A DNA stretch of 64,000 nucleotides from Paramacrobiotus metropolitanus (lineage: Eukaryota > Tardigrada > Eutardigrada > Parachela > Macrobiotidae). This document shows positions 45,480 to 54,419 of this stretch, piece after piece. Within the stretch, counting starts at the first letter, position 1; every line of letters begins with the position of its first letter. The position numbers were made by a program, and so were the translations under genes. The stretch lies in assembly GCF_019649055.1 (NCBI RefSeq), contig NW_026570280.1:310001-374000 (forward strand), read 5' to 3'. Below the pieces are notes generated by a model that saw only the letters and a list, made by a program, of their open reading frames with translations, was not told where the DNA came from and did no database searches.

Positions 45480-45970
45480 TTATTACTTACAACATGCGAG
45501 CAGACGACCCATTATAAATTTCGAGCCTAATGGAAGAAAAACAAACAATTTCGTGGCAATCGAAACCCAGACCGATATGCAGACTAAGCCGTGATCTAAA
45601 GGTAGGCACAGAACTAGCATCAAGAATCTTACGATAAACAGAAAGAATTTTGCCCCGAGACACTAAGCACGAAGCCATTTTCCGATAGGCGACGCTAAGG
45701 CGGAAGAAAACCAATAATCCGCACAGTCGGAATTAGCGAACACGAAAGCGTAGTGACAAAAGACGGGCACGCATGGCCTACCGGCGTTGCCCGTGGACCT
45801 GGGCGTGCCCTGCAGCATCTGCTCTGCGCTCGGCCCAGTATCCACCGGGTCCGTTGACCTATAGCGCCACGGAAGGTGCCGGCCGAGGCCATCGCGGGGA
45901 TACCACCGCCCAAGCTGTTCGTGGGGATTCCGGTGCTCCATACAGGCTCAGAGTATTCATACACAAAAAT
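45480..45970 (-). pseudogene. Unknown Cys-containing gene, pseudogene copy 2
   Basis: Duplicate of 35100-35590, with the same broken frames and one extra G in a run near 45898. It adds no information on function beyond the first copy. Confidence 0.45.
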
Positions 45971-46617
45971 AGTATGGACTCATAAATTACTGTTGCTCCG
46001 TGAACATACGACTACATTTGAAATTAAATGACCTTTTCATAATATCTCCAATAGCAACAGTATGCCATGCGAACTTTGCCAGCAGATCGAACTGTATCCA
46101 GAAGAGCTCGCAGTGGGAAAACTGACAATGCAGCACCTCGGGAATTGCAGACATCCGTCACATCGCCGAACTCATGCCTCTAAATCAACATCAACATACT
46201 AGTAATCGCTGAAGGTGGCTCGCGTAACGATAGTTCCCGGCAGTCACAAAGCAGCTGAGTAAGACTAGACGAGTACAATTATTCGACTGCAATGCCTCGC
46301 AGGGAAGGGAACAAGCATGTGCTGTCACATTGCTGTGCAGACGTACATATTTGCAGGGAAGTGTATCCCCACGTGTCAATTACGAGTACTTTCAAACGAT
46401 ACGGCAGTTGTCCGAATACATAGCAGGATCATCACGTCAAAGAAACGAAACACATACTACCGAGTCGTACAACGTTCGAATCTTTCGACAACAAATTTTG
46501 CGCTTTTTGTTTTTCCATTCGCCAGTACGAATCGGAGTTACTGCCAACCGGCAAATGGACAATTCGCCAATACTGGGACCTGCATGCTGATTGCTAAATG
46601 CTTGTAAGGCGATATGA

Positions 46618-47090
46618 TTAGCAGAAGCATCGAAAAGTTTTTCCAATACCACACCGCTTGTTTTCGCAGACGATGGAAACACAGACAGACGTACACCGGG
46701 TCCAAGATGGCCTGCATGCCAAACAGCACCGCAATGGCACTGCAAAACGTCTGCAGCTTCGACAGCGGAATGAGAAATACGATTTTGTAGTAGATCACAC
46801 CCGGCAGCTAGCAGAGTGCGATGCTGACACTGAACAACGTCAGGACGACGAATGATCGCGTGCGAATTCGCGCCCGGAGTGGGCCAACCATAAAAGTGAG
46901 CTTTTCGTCAACTCCGTGCGAACCTGTTGCCATCTGGATGGCTTGTCCGGTGGCCGACGATCTCCAATGAAGCTTCTTCCACAGCAGAACAGATACGCAA
47001 CTGATTAGTGATGCAGGAGTTACTGAGCATGCGAACTACGAGAATTATCCGTTTCCACACACCGCACGAGGAACATGTAAACGTGTGGAG
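46618..47090 (-). pseudogene. Truncated GPCR relic, copy 2
   Basis: Duplicate of the relic at 36240-36710: IYYKIVFLIPLSKLQTF and AILDPVYVCLCFHRLRKQAV on the minus strand, with the N-terminal transmembrane segments missing. It differs from copy 1 by short homopolymer changes near 46632. Confidence 0.75.
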
Positions 47091-47135
47091 TAGCACAAGG
47101 ATTTTGTAAGTATCGCAGTATTTTGTGCGGTATCA

Positions 47136-47720
47136 ATGGCCGTGTTCGTTCTGCCAGGGAATCTCGGTGGAGATGCCACACCGGTAACGTTCGCCAAAGT
47201 TAGTTGTTTTCTAAATGCACAAGTTAATTTTTAAGATCCTATCCTTCGTATCTAACCTGAATAATCGCCATTACGGTACGGCTGTTTGTCCTTTTAGTGA
47301 CATGCGGCTTCTTTCCTATTTTGCCTATAAACGAATCAAAAGTTAAAAATCAAATACAAAAAATCCGTAGAAAACACAGTGACAGAAATAAAAGGAAAAG
47401 CGAAATTGCATTATACGAGTATCTATCTCCGTGTTTGTAACTGTGTACAATGTTATGATTGCGCTTCCCAGTTCTTGTGCGGACTGTTCCCAGTCTTCAT
47501 TCAGTGCCCAGTAATGACTGCAGTGCTGGGATTATTATGTAGGTATATCGAATGCGGAACTGGCTCGCCGTCGGGCCTTGCGCAATCAACGACTGCAAGC
47601 GGCTGCGGAGCAACACGCTGCTGAGCAACGCCGCCAAAGCGTTCGCGCCGGCCACCAGGTGACGATAAATTTATTTACGTATACATATGCTGTACGATCA
47701 TGTATATAAACGCTCGATGC
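47136..47720 (+). pseudogene. Small CAAX-box gene, copy E' (decayed)
   Basis: Duplicate of copy E, with the same lost donor, frame changes and lost CAAX end. The decay predates the duplication. Confidence 0.7.
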
Positions 47721-48560
47721 GTTTGACCGGATGATCACCAAGTTTGATTGCATTCTTACAGCTTTTTTCATCGTCATGATACCATATTTTACAACAACCG
47801 TTAACTGTGGTAGCTTGACCTTTACGGCTTAGCCTGCTGCGTACTGGTAACAACGAAGGCTTTCTGGATATGTAAATTTTGTTGAAATCATGCTTGGGAC
47901 GCCGATAACAGCTGCCACTGTCGCCCCATGAAATGTAAACGTGTATTTGCAAAATATTCTTTTCTACACCGCTTTCTCCGGCAACAACTGATCGTTAGTT
48001 TTTCATACGAGTGTGCCTGTAAACTTCTGTTAACTAAAAGAATGGCTGTTTCTGTCACGGTATGGTTAACAGAATAAAAAGATGAAAGAATCGTTTTTTT
48101 TTTCGATTTCGCGTCCTTTGTGGAAGTTGGTTTGAATTTCGATGTCAACAAGCTATTGTGCAATAAAAGCACATATACGTACAGATATACACCGGTACTA
48201 GAGTAACACGCATTAGAATGATTATTAACAAGCACCCGCACATTTTAATATGGGATAACCGAAACGGGACTGAAAACACACGTCTTGGGCTTAACAGTTA
48301 ATCCATTACAACATAATAATCATGTACGTACTATAATGTATAAATCCGTAGTATATGTGTTTGTACGTAGCCGTAAATACTGACAACTACATTCTGGTAG
48401 TACGTAAAGCGAAGACGATTAACTGCAACTACGGCCGTACGCTGTGACCGTGGTGGCACTGCGATGCGGAAAGGTCACGGCGAACGCTGCTATCGCGCGA
48501 TACAGATATGATCGTAATACACGTAAAAACAAGCAATCCCTGTTCGGGCGGCCCCGGCCC

Positions 48561-49583
48561 TTAACGCGTCTGTTCTTTCTCAGCGGCCCGCAGTTGCTCC
48601 AGCGCACGGCCCAGCATCACCCGGCTCCACTGTGTCAGGCTCAGGTAGGCAATGAAACCGCCGCCGTAGCGGTAGGGAGTACCGTGCCCCTTCTTGATGT
48701 TCTCGGCGTCCGTCTTCAACAGCTGCTCGATGCTCTTCACCGTGAACGCGTTCTCCGCGTCGCCCATCGCCTGGCGCAGGATCCCGCGCAGAGCACTACC
48801 GGCGAACCCCGGGTGTCGGTCCTCGCAGCGCACCACGGCCATCTTGGCGGCCAGTGGCCCGTCCCGACACAGATAGCACAACACCGCGCGGAAATAAGCG
48901 GTGTTGACCTTCTCCGGGTCCAGGTAGGTGTTGGCCCGGACGTAGTCGAAAGTCGGGAAGGTGTAGTGGTCGTAGGTCTCGGGGGCAGTCCCGTCGCGGA
49001 TGTTGAGCTGGGCCACGCCCTCGAAGATGGTGATGGCGCGCTGATAGTCGCCCTGCCGCGCCGCCAGTTCCCCGACGGTCAGCCAGGCCTTCTCCGCTGG
49101 GTCGCATTTGTGCGTTTTGCTGCTGGCCGCGTACAGGCGGGCCGCTTGTTCAAAGCAGGCCATCCCGCGGTCGACATCCCCGGCCGTCACCAACTGCCCC
49201 ATGGAGACGTAGTGCTCGGCGGCCGTGATGAAGGTCCCGGACTCCGTGAGGAACGTGGCCGCCGTCTGCAGACAGTGCAGCGCGGCGCGGTGGTTGTCCG
49301 CCTTGAGGAAGCAGTTACTGGCCGCCTGCAGGAGACCCGTGGCGGTGCATTCGTTGCCCCGTTTCAGTGAGGCCTGGAGGTGGGCAGCGTCCTGGTAGGC
49401 CGTGCCGGCGGCTTGCCATTCCCCGGTCAGGTTAAGCAAGTGGCCGGCGCGGCAGTACAGGTCGCGAGCCTCCACGGCGTGGCCATGCGCCGCCGCGGTG
49501 TCTGCCGCGTCCAGCAGGCGGTGGGCCCGGCTATTCTCCAACGGCATGGTGTCGTACGCAAAACGGGGTACGGGTGCGCTCAT
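48561..49583 (-). CDS. Alpha-SNAP-like protein, copy 7 (intact)
   Basis: 340 codons from ATG 49583 after GATTTCAG/G, differing from copy 6 by four residues that I can count: H in QDAAHLQAS, S in YVSMGQ, C in MACFEQ and G in VMLGRALEQL. All TPR-like hairpins and the LTQW-x-x-x-ML block are present. The 5' UTR intron donor is at 49900. Because copies 6 and 7 lie in the recent segmental duplication, they are the youngest pair of the array. Both frames stayed open, which suggests that the protein is under selection or that the pair is very young. Confidence 0.85.
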   Translation of the reverse strand: MSAPVPRFAYDTMPLENSRAHRLLDAADTAAAHGHAVEARDLYCRAGHLLNLTGEWQAAGTAYQDAAHLQASLKRGNECTATGLLQAASNCFLKADNHRAALHCLQTAATFLTESGTFITAAEHYVSMGQLVTAGDVDRGMACFEQAARLYAASSKTHKCDPAEKAWLTVGELAARQGDYQRAITIFEGVAQLNIRDGTAPETYDHYTFPTFDYVRANTYLDPEKVNTAYFRAVLCYLCRDGPLAAKMAVVRCEDRHPGFAGSALRGILRQAMGDAENAFTVKSIEQLLKTDAENIKKGHGTPYRYGGGFIAYLSLTQWSRVMLGRALEQLRAAEKEQTR

Positions 49584-49949
49584 CCTGAAATCATTTGCAT
49601 TATGAACTAATGGTGTTTGCTCACCATAGCCTTTCAACGAGCGTTTCTACAGCCACGGAAAAAAAAAACGAGTTGGTGGGATTAGGAAAGTGTTATATCC
49701 CGCTTTTCGTGTCCACACTCACAGAGAACTGAAACTTGTATTTTTTTCAAGAGAAACATTTTATTGAAACATTTTACTTTTTTCTAAGAAAAATTAACGG
49801 GAAAATTGCGAACGACCAAGGCAGAATTTAAACGTTATGTGCTGCAGATGATCCAGATGCGACGAATAATTTACGTAACTGCGGCAGCCATGTTCCTTAC
49901 CTAGAGCTAACAACAAGATTTCCCGAAAAGCTCTCTGTAACAGAATCGG

Positions 49950-50635
49950 ACAACAAATACTCTGGGTGATTATTTTTGGTCGCACTGTTTACAGTCACTT
50001 TACGTTACAGGTTACAATACTGTTTATTACCAGTATGATGCGCTGTAAACTGACGGATACACGTTTGCTCAGATGAAGGTTGAAAAAGCACTAGGCAGTG
50101 AAAACGGAACCGAGTGCAAAATATGGAGACGCGCCTGCTGTCTGGCTGTCTCTTAGCCCTGTAAAGTACTGTATTCCTGTAATACAGAGAGCAAGACAGC
50201 GCAAACAATGAATGCTGGTCTGCTTCCCTTATGGCCTCCCTTTGCTAAAAGTACAGACTGGTGTGATGTCATTCATACCTAGTGGGCAGAGCCACATCTG
50301 TCGGATCAGAAGCAAAAGACCTGATTGCTCTCTCATCTGGGTGTTTGCGTCTGCCCAATCTGGTGTCTATCTATGTGATCTATCTAATGCGGTGTTGTAG
50401 AAGCCCAATCTGATTTCTGATCTATCTGTGGTCTATGCGGTGTTGTAGAAGCTTCGTTGCAGCTCTGCTTCAGTCAGTTACCTGCCAGCTGATTATTCGC
50501 TCTGGCATCTAATTAGCGAATTACTCAGCATGTAAACGTTTCGGTTTTCTCCGCAAACTGCTCGAAGAACACGCGGTTTCATTGTGGGATATTTCAAGAG
50601 GATTTCTCGTTTTGGTATCATTCGGTGCGAAATCA
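49950..50635. promoter_or_regulatory. Head-to-head intergenic block between SNAP-like copy 7 and CAAX F
   Basis: Duplicate of 39560-40031 plus 44148-44317, here uninterrupted. Conserved words are GTGCAAAATATGGAGACGC, CAATGAATGCTGGTCTGCTTCCC and TCAGTCAGTTACCTGCCAGC. The start context TTCGGTGCGAAATCA directly precedes the CAAX F ATG. It is the best-preserved example of the divergent intergenic region in the window. Confidence 0.45.
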
Positions 50636-51467
50636 ATGGCCGGGTCCGTTCTGCCAGAGAATATCGGCGGGGATGCCGAGCCGGTGACTTTCGCCAATGT
50701 AAGTTAGTTGTCTAAACCGGAAGTCGGTTTTTAAGATTGTAGTCAATTTAAAACTTGAAGATTCGTCTTGCGTAAGGTCGACGGACGTTTTCCGCTTTTG
50801 CAACTTATGCCTTTTCGATATTGGCTACAATCGAATTCTTTTAATCCATGCTTATTAATTTTATTGATATAGTTCGATTTTTTGATATCCCGATCAATAT
50901 GCGTAGGCTTCTTCGTAAATTGGTCACTTCTATACTGAACTATCCTAATTTCGATTTAATTACAAGTTTTCAAAAAAAATCACTTTTACTGGTGAAAAAC
51001 TTTGTCCACGAAATTCAATAAAGAATGAAGTTAGTGCTCGTAGTTAGCCGTCTCCAGCTCCACAACATACGCCGAAACCCACATCCTCGGCAATTATTCA
51101 AGTAGCGCGCCACATGGGTGGTAAGCAGTCACCGGCTTATGAAAGCTGATAGGTCCGCAAAGCGACAGAAACAAGTTCAAACGACCAGGAAACCGAAGTG
51201 ATACTATAAAAATTTTTCACGTCCGAGGGTCCGTGACTGCGCTTCCCATGGGGACTGTCGTCGCGATTTAATCCATAGTGAATGCATTTGCCGGGCTGGG
51301 AGTTTGTGGCGTATCTGCAGGCAGCACTGGCTCGCCATCAGGCGATACGTGATCAACGACTGAAAGCCGCTGCCGAACGACGCGCTGCTGCTGAACAACG
51401 CCGCCAACGCGCACGCACCGCCCCGAAGAAGACGACAAGCAAATATCTCTGCTGCACCATCATGTAA
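50636..51467 (+). CDS. Small CAAX-box protein, copy F
   Basis: Exon 1 (50636-50698) encodes 21 residues from MAGSVLPENIGGD to FAN and ends AAT/GTAAGT. Exon 2 (51294-51467) is fully open: GWEFVAYLQAALARHQAIR, then a basic Ala/Glu/Arg helix (KAAAERRAAAEQRRQRART), APKKTTSKYLCCTIM-stop. The predicted product has 78 residues. The CAAX box (CTIM, farnesyl type) is preceded by a second Cys, as in the R-SNARE Ykt6 (CCAIM/CCIIM). The stretch HQAIRDQRLK resembles the complexin central helix (RQGIRDKYGIK); this is a short match and only a hint. The position aligned to the CAG acceptor reads CCG here. An in-frame alternative AG nine bases later (GGGAG/TTTGTG) would drop three residues. Membrane attachment by lipid is inferred; function is unknown. 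Confidence 0.6.
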
Positions 51468-51804
51468 CGATGGGCGTGTTTGTGCGGATCACCAGCAAAT
51501 TTAGTACTGCATTTCTTCAGCGTTTTCTCTGCATCGTGACGCTCGTTTTGAAGCATCATCAGACCGTTGTTCTGATGTTAACAGTAGCCGATATTTTGAA
51601 CAAATTGGTAACTGTGCTACTGTGACCTTTACGTGTTTTTCTGTCATTTACTTCGTACAGAAATTGGTAACAAATTGGTTATTATTACTGGTAATAACTG
51701 GTTAAATTTCGCTTCCCACCTGTTTAAGTAAATTTTTGTTGAACTCGTACTGTATTTCGGACGCCGATAACAACTATATATAACTGACAAACACGTCTCA
51801 TCTC

Positions 51805-52335
51805 AATTTTTAGTCTCATCTAAGACAAAAACAATTTTGCGGCAGTCGAAATCAGAACCGATATGCATGTATTTAAAGGCGCGCACAGCACCACCATCAA
51901 GAATCTTACGATAAACAGGAAGAATTTTGCCCCGCCGACACTGTGAGCACGAAACTTGGGAACGAAAGCCATTTTCCGACAGTCGGCGTTGCGGCGGGAT
52001 GTACAACCAAAACAGTCCACATTAGTGGCCACGGAAGCGTAGTGGCGACAGATGACCACGCAAGGCCTATACCAGCGCTGCCCATGGTCCTCGGCGTGTC
52101 CTGCAGCATCGGCACAGTATTAACCTGCTGCACTGACCCCGAGAGCAACACGGGAAAGGGCCGGCCGAGGCGGGCGCGGGAATTACCCCTCGCCTGAGCG
52201 GTTCATGGGAATCCCGGTGCTCCCCTCGTACGGCGGCAGGAGCTACCCAATGGTCTCGGCGGTGAAGGTGACCAGGCCGTCATCCGTCGCCTTCCACAGC
52301 AGCGCTCCGCTTGGAAGCGTACCATACTGGTTGTC
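51805..52335 (-). pseudogene. Unknown Cys-containing gene, pseudogene copy 3 (best preserved)
   Basis: Minus-strand pieces in order: MCFDNQYGTLPSGALLWKAT, then DDGLVTFTAETIG, PYEGSTGIPMN, CRHYASVATNVDCFGCTSRR followed by NADCRKMAF, CSQCRRGKILPVYRKILDGG and FDCRKIVFVLDETKN-stop (51806). They lie in at least three frames, so the gene is broken, yet each piece is coding-like and conserved with the copies at 35.1 and 45.5 kb. The C-x2-C pairs suggest zinc binding. The family is not recognised. A LINE fragment has inserted upstream of it. Confidence 0.5.
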
Positions 52336-52343
52336 GAAGCACA

Positions 52344-52665
52344 TACCTAATGGCCTATTTTTTCCAGTCTGTGGTTCTCGAAACTACGGGGAGTTACGGC
52401 GGTAGCCCCCGTCAGTTCATCAGTGAAGTTGGCCGTCGTATCAGAGAACAAACAGGGGAAGCACGAGCTACCGATTTCTTGTGGCAACGTATTAGAGTGG
52501 AAATTCGGCGCGGAAACGCGGCTTCTGTTTTAGGAACTGTCGGCTGTTCTACGGAGTTAGAAGAATTATTTCACTTGTTCTAGTTTATGGAATATTTTTG
52601 TCTAAGTGTTAATTGGCATTGCTTGTACAAATGAAAAGAATAAAAATAAAAATACCTAATGGCCT
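52344..52665 (+). mobile_element. Short 5'-truncated LINE (family I) with 13-bp target duplication
   Basis: The insert 52357-52652 encodes the last about 75 residues of the RLE element (FFQSVVLETTGSYG, FISEVGRRIREQTGEAR, VEIRRGNAASVLGTVG, stop at 52583) and ends in an A-rich tail (AAAAGAATAAAAATAAAAA). It is flanked by direct repeats TACCTAATGGCCT at 52344-52356 and 52653-52665. The intact duplication and tail indicate a fairly recent target-primed insertion. It is the same family as the fragments at 15.0 and 61.0 kb. Confidence 0.85.
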
Positions 52666-52799
52666 GCGGCATGGTGGCCACCGGCCCGTACATCGGCCGG
52701 TGGCCGCTACGCGGCGTGGGTCGTGGCCAGACATATTATCTAGCTGGATCACGAAGAAAAGAAAGCGGACGCACCAATGCCGGTACCCGGCAGACAGAA

Positions 52800-52930
52800 C
52801 AGGCTGACACCGCTGCTGTAATCGGAAAACCCACGTTCTGAAACGCGTACGCGGCCACACAGTGCCAATTTTTGTTAAAAGATGAATTAGCGCGATGGAA
52901 CAGATCACTTGCATATTTCGGGTCTGCCAT
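52800..52930 (-). pseudogene. Fragment of an alpha-SNAP-like N-terminus
   Basis: The minus strand from 52930 reads MADPKYASDLFHRANSSFNK and NWHCVAAYAFQNVG, aligning with EASDLFRRAGNFFKLERQWEA of the array members (first TPR hairpin). The similarity stops after about 40 codons. It may be a relic of the SNAP-like gene expected in this cassette. It directly precedes the unknown Cys-containing gene on the same strand, so an exon donated to that gene is an alternative. Confidence 0.45.
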
Positions 52931-53089
52931 AATTATAAAGACTGAGAGTATGTTACTACATAAAAATGGTATGGACTCACACATTGCTTACTGAAATTAC
53001 TACTGCTACGTGATAATACTATTTGCATCACAATCTTTACATCACACGCAAATGAAAAATCTAGGAAAGAAGGTTATAATGCAGTGCAA

Positions 53090-53760
53090 CAAAAGATTAT
53101 AATGCAACGCCTAAAAGTACGGAAGTCACAGCTGCTCGTTGTGATAAGCGCAATACCGGCATGGGCAATCGGGGTCCTTACTTGATCGTAGTTTCATTAG
53201 GTGGCTACAGTAGTCAAACTAGCAAGTATTTCTAAAACCATATTTAACCACCAGCCCATGTTGCAACAGTAAAATTTTGGTATTTTGTCGGGAAAGTTAT
53301 CGCAGTCAGCTTCAACGGGAACCAAGTAAAAAAGATTTAGGCTCGTTATCAGATTTCTCGTAAATCGAAAAGGAGCAAGTATTATCCAGCAACACGTCTA
53401 TACAACCGGCAAAACCATCCCTACACCGGCTCAGAGCTACCTCCACCGTAATTTAAACCGTAAATACGTATTTCCCTCTCTTTAGGTTTTAGAAAATATT
53501 AACTCTTTCAGTACGGTTGGCACACAAATCCCATCCATTATTTTTATTACGTTCTGAGAACAGCGGAATGTTCGTCGGTCCGGGAGCTTCCACTGGTTGC
53601 AGGATTTTGCTCTAAATATCTCATACACTCGTAACGAGAATTCGACCAATATTTGCTACGAAGTAGATAAAAATTGATTATAAATTCACTGCTGCGCTTC
53701 GGTCATACAGTGCCCGCCAGAAGCGACTGCACTTTCCTAGTACGGTTACATTTGAAATTA
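53090..53760. repeat. Diverged duplicate of 60340-60850
   Basis: Words shared in the same order with 60340-60850 include AAGCGCAATACCGGCATGG, GGTTGCA-GATTT and CGCTTCGGTCAT-CAGTGCCCGCCAGAAGCGA-TGCACTTTCCTAGTA. The pair is in direct orientation and flanks the GPCR-minisatellite interval. It is probably the trace of an older duplication that also gave rise to the SNAP-like genes on each side. Confidence 0.6.
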
Positions 53761-54419
53761 AAATTTATTGACCTTTTCAAATTACTCGTATGCCAAATAG
53801 CAAGGATGCCATATGACCTTAGCCAGCGAATTGAATCGTAGCCAGATGAGCCCGCAGTGGCAGAACTGATAATGCAGCACCTTGCGAATTGTAGCAAGCC
53901 TTTAACACTCGTTCACGTCATCGAACAAGTAAACAGAACCCAGGTGTATTTTCTGGATAAAGTGATTATAAGGTACTTCAGCTGAAATTCATCGTGGCAG
54001 AAAGTGTCTCGCGTAAATTAGTGTAACGAGAGTTTCCGTCGGTCACGCGAGGCAGGGAACGGAAGTCGAGCGTGTGCTGTTACACTGCTGTGTTACAGGG
54101 AAGGCATCCCCTTATATTAAAATACCAGTGTTTGAAACTTTAAACGATACGGCAGTTGTCTGAATAAACTGACACGAACATAATCAAGCTTTAATTTAGC
54201 TTACAAAAATTAAGAAAATTCATTAACTGGAGCATCACGTCTACGAAACGAAAGTAGTAGAAAACTCGCATCGTTCGACAACATAACAAACTCCATGATT
54301 GATGTTGGCCCCGTTTGCCAACACAGAACGGGTTACTACCAACCGGCAAATAGACAGTTCACAATAATGTGAATAATGGGACATGCTAAATGCATTATGC
54401 TTGTAAGGCTATATGCCTA
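53761..54419. other. Intergenic region homologous to 35690-36240
   Basis: Shares stretches with the recent duplication (for example GATAATGCAGCACCT-G-GAATTG, AACGATACGGCAGTTGTC, CCAACCGGCAAAT), showing that the whole block 51.7-54.9 kb is an older copy of 34.6-36.7 kb. No gene is seen apart from the 3' end of the GPCR. Confidence 0.5.

Larger units (their letters stand above)
44395..50715. repeat. Segmental tandem duplication, copy 2 (without LINE)
   Basis: Counterpart of 34016-44394. It carries CAAX D' exon 2, the unknown pseudogene, GPCR relic, CAAX E', SNAP-like copy 7 and the upstream block, and ends where CAAX F exon 1 gives way to its own intron. It lacks the 4.1-kb LINE and instead has the short uninterrupted target GCTTCGTTGCAGCTCTGC at about 50450-50468, so it shows the pre-insertion state. 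Confidence 0.85.

Noticed and set aside
27281-51467. CAAX genes as G-protein gamma subunits
   Set aside because: Size and prenyl tail (CTIL as in one gamma subunit) fit, but the conserved NPF block and the gamma-type coiled coil are not seen.
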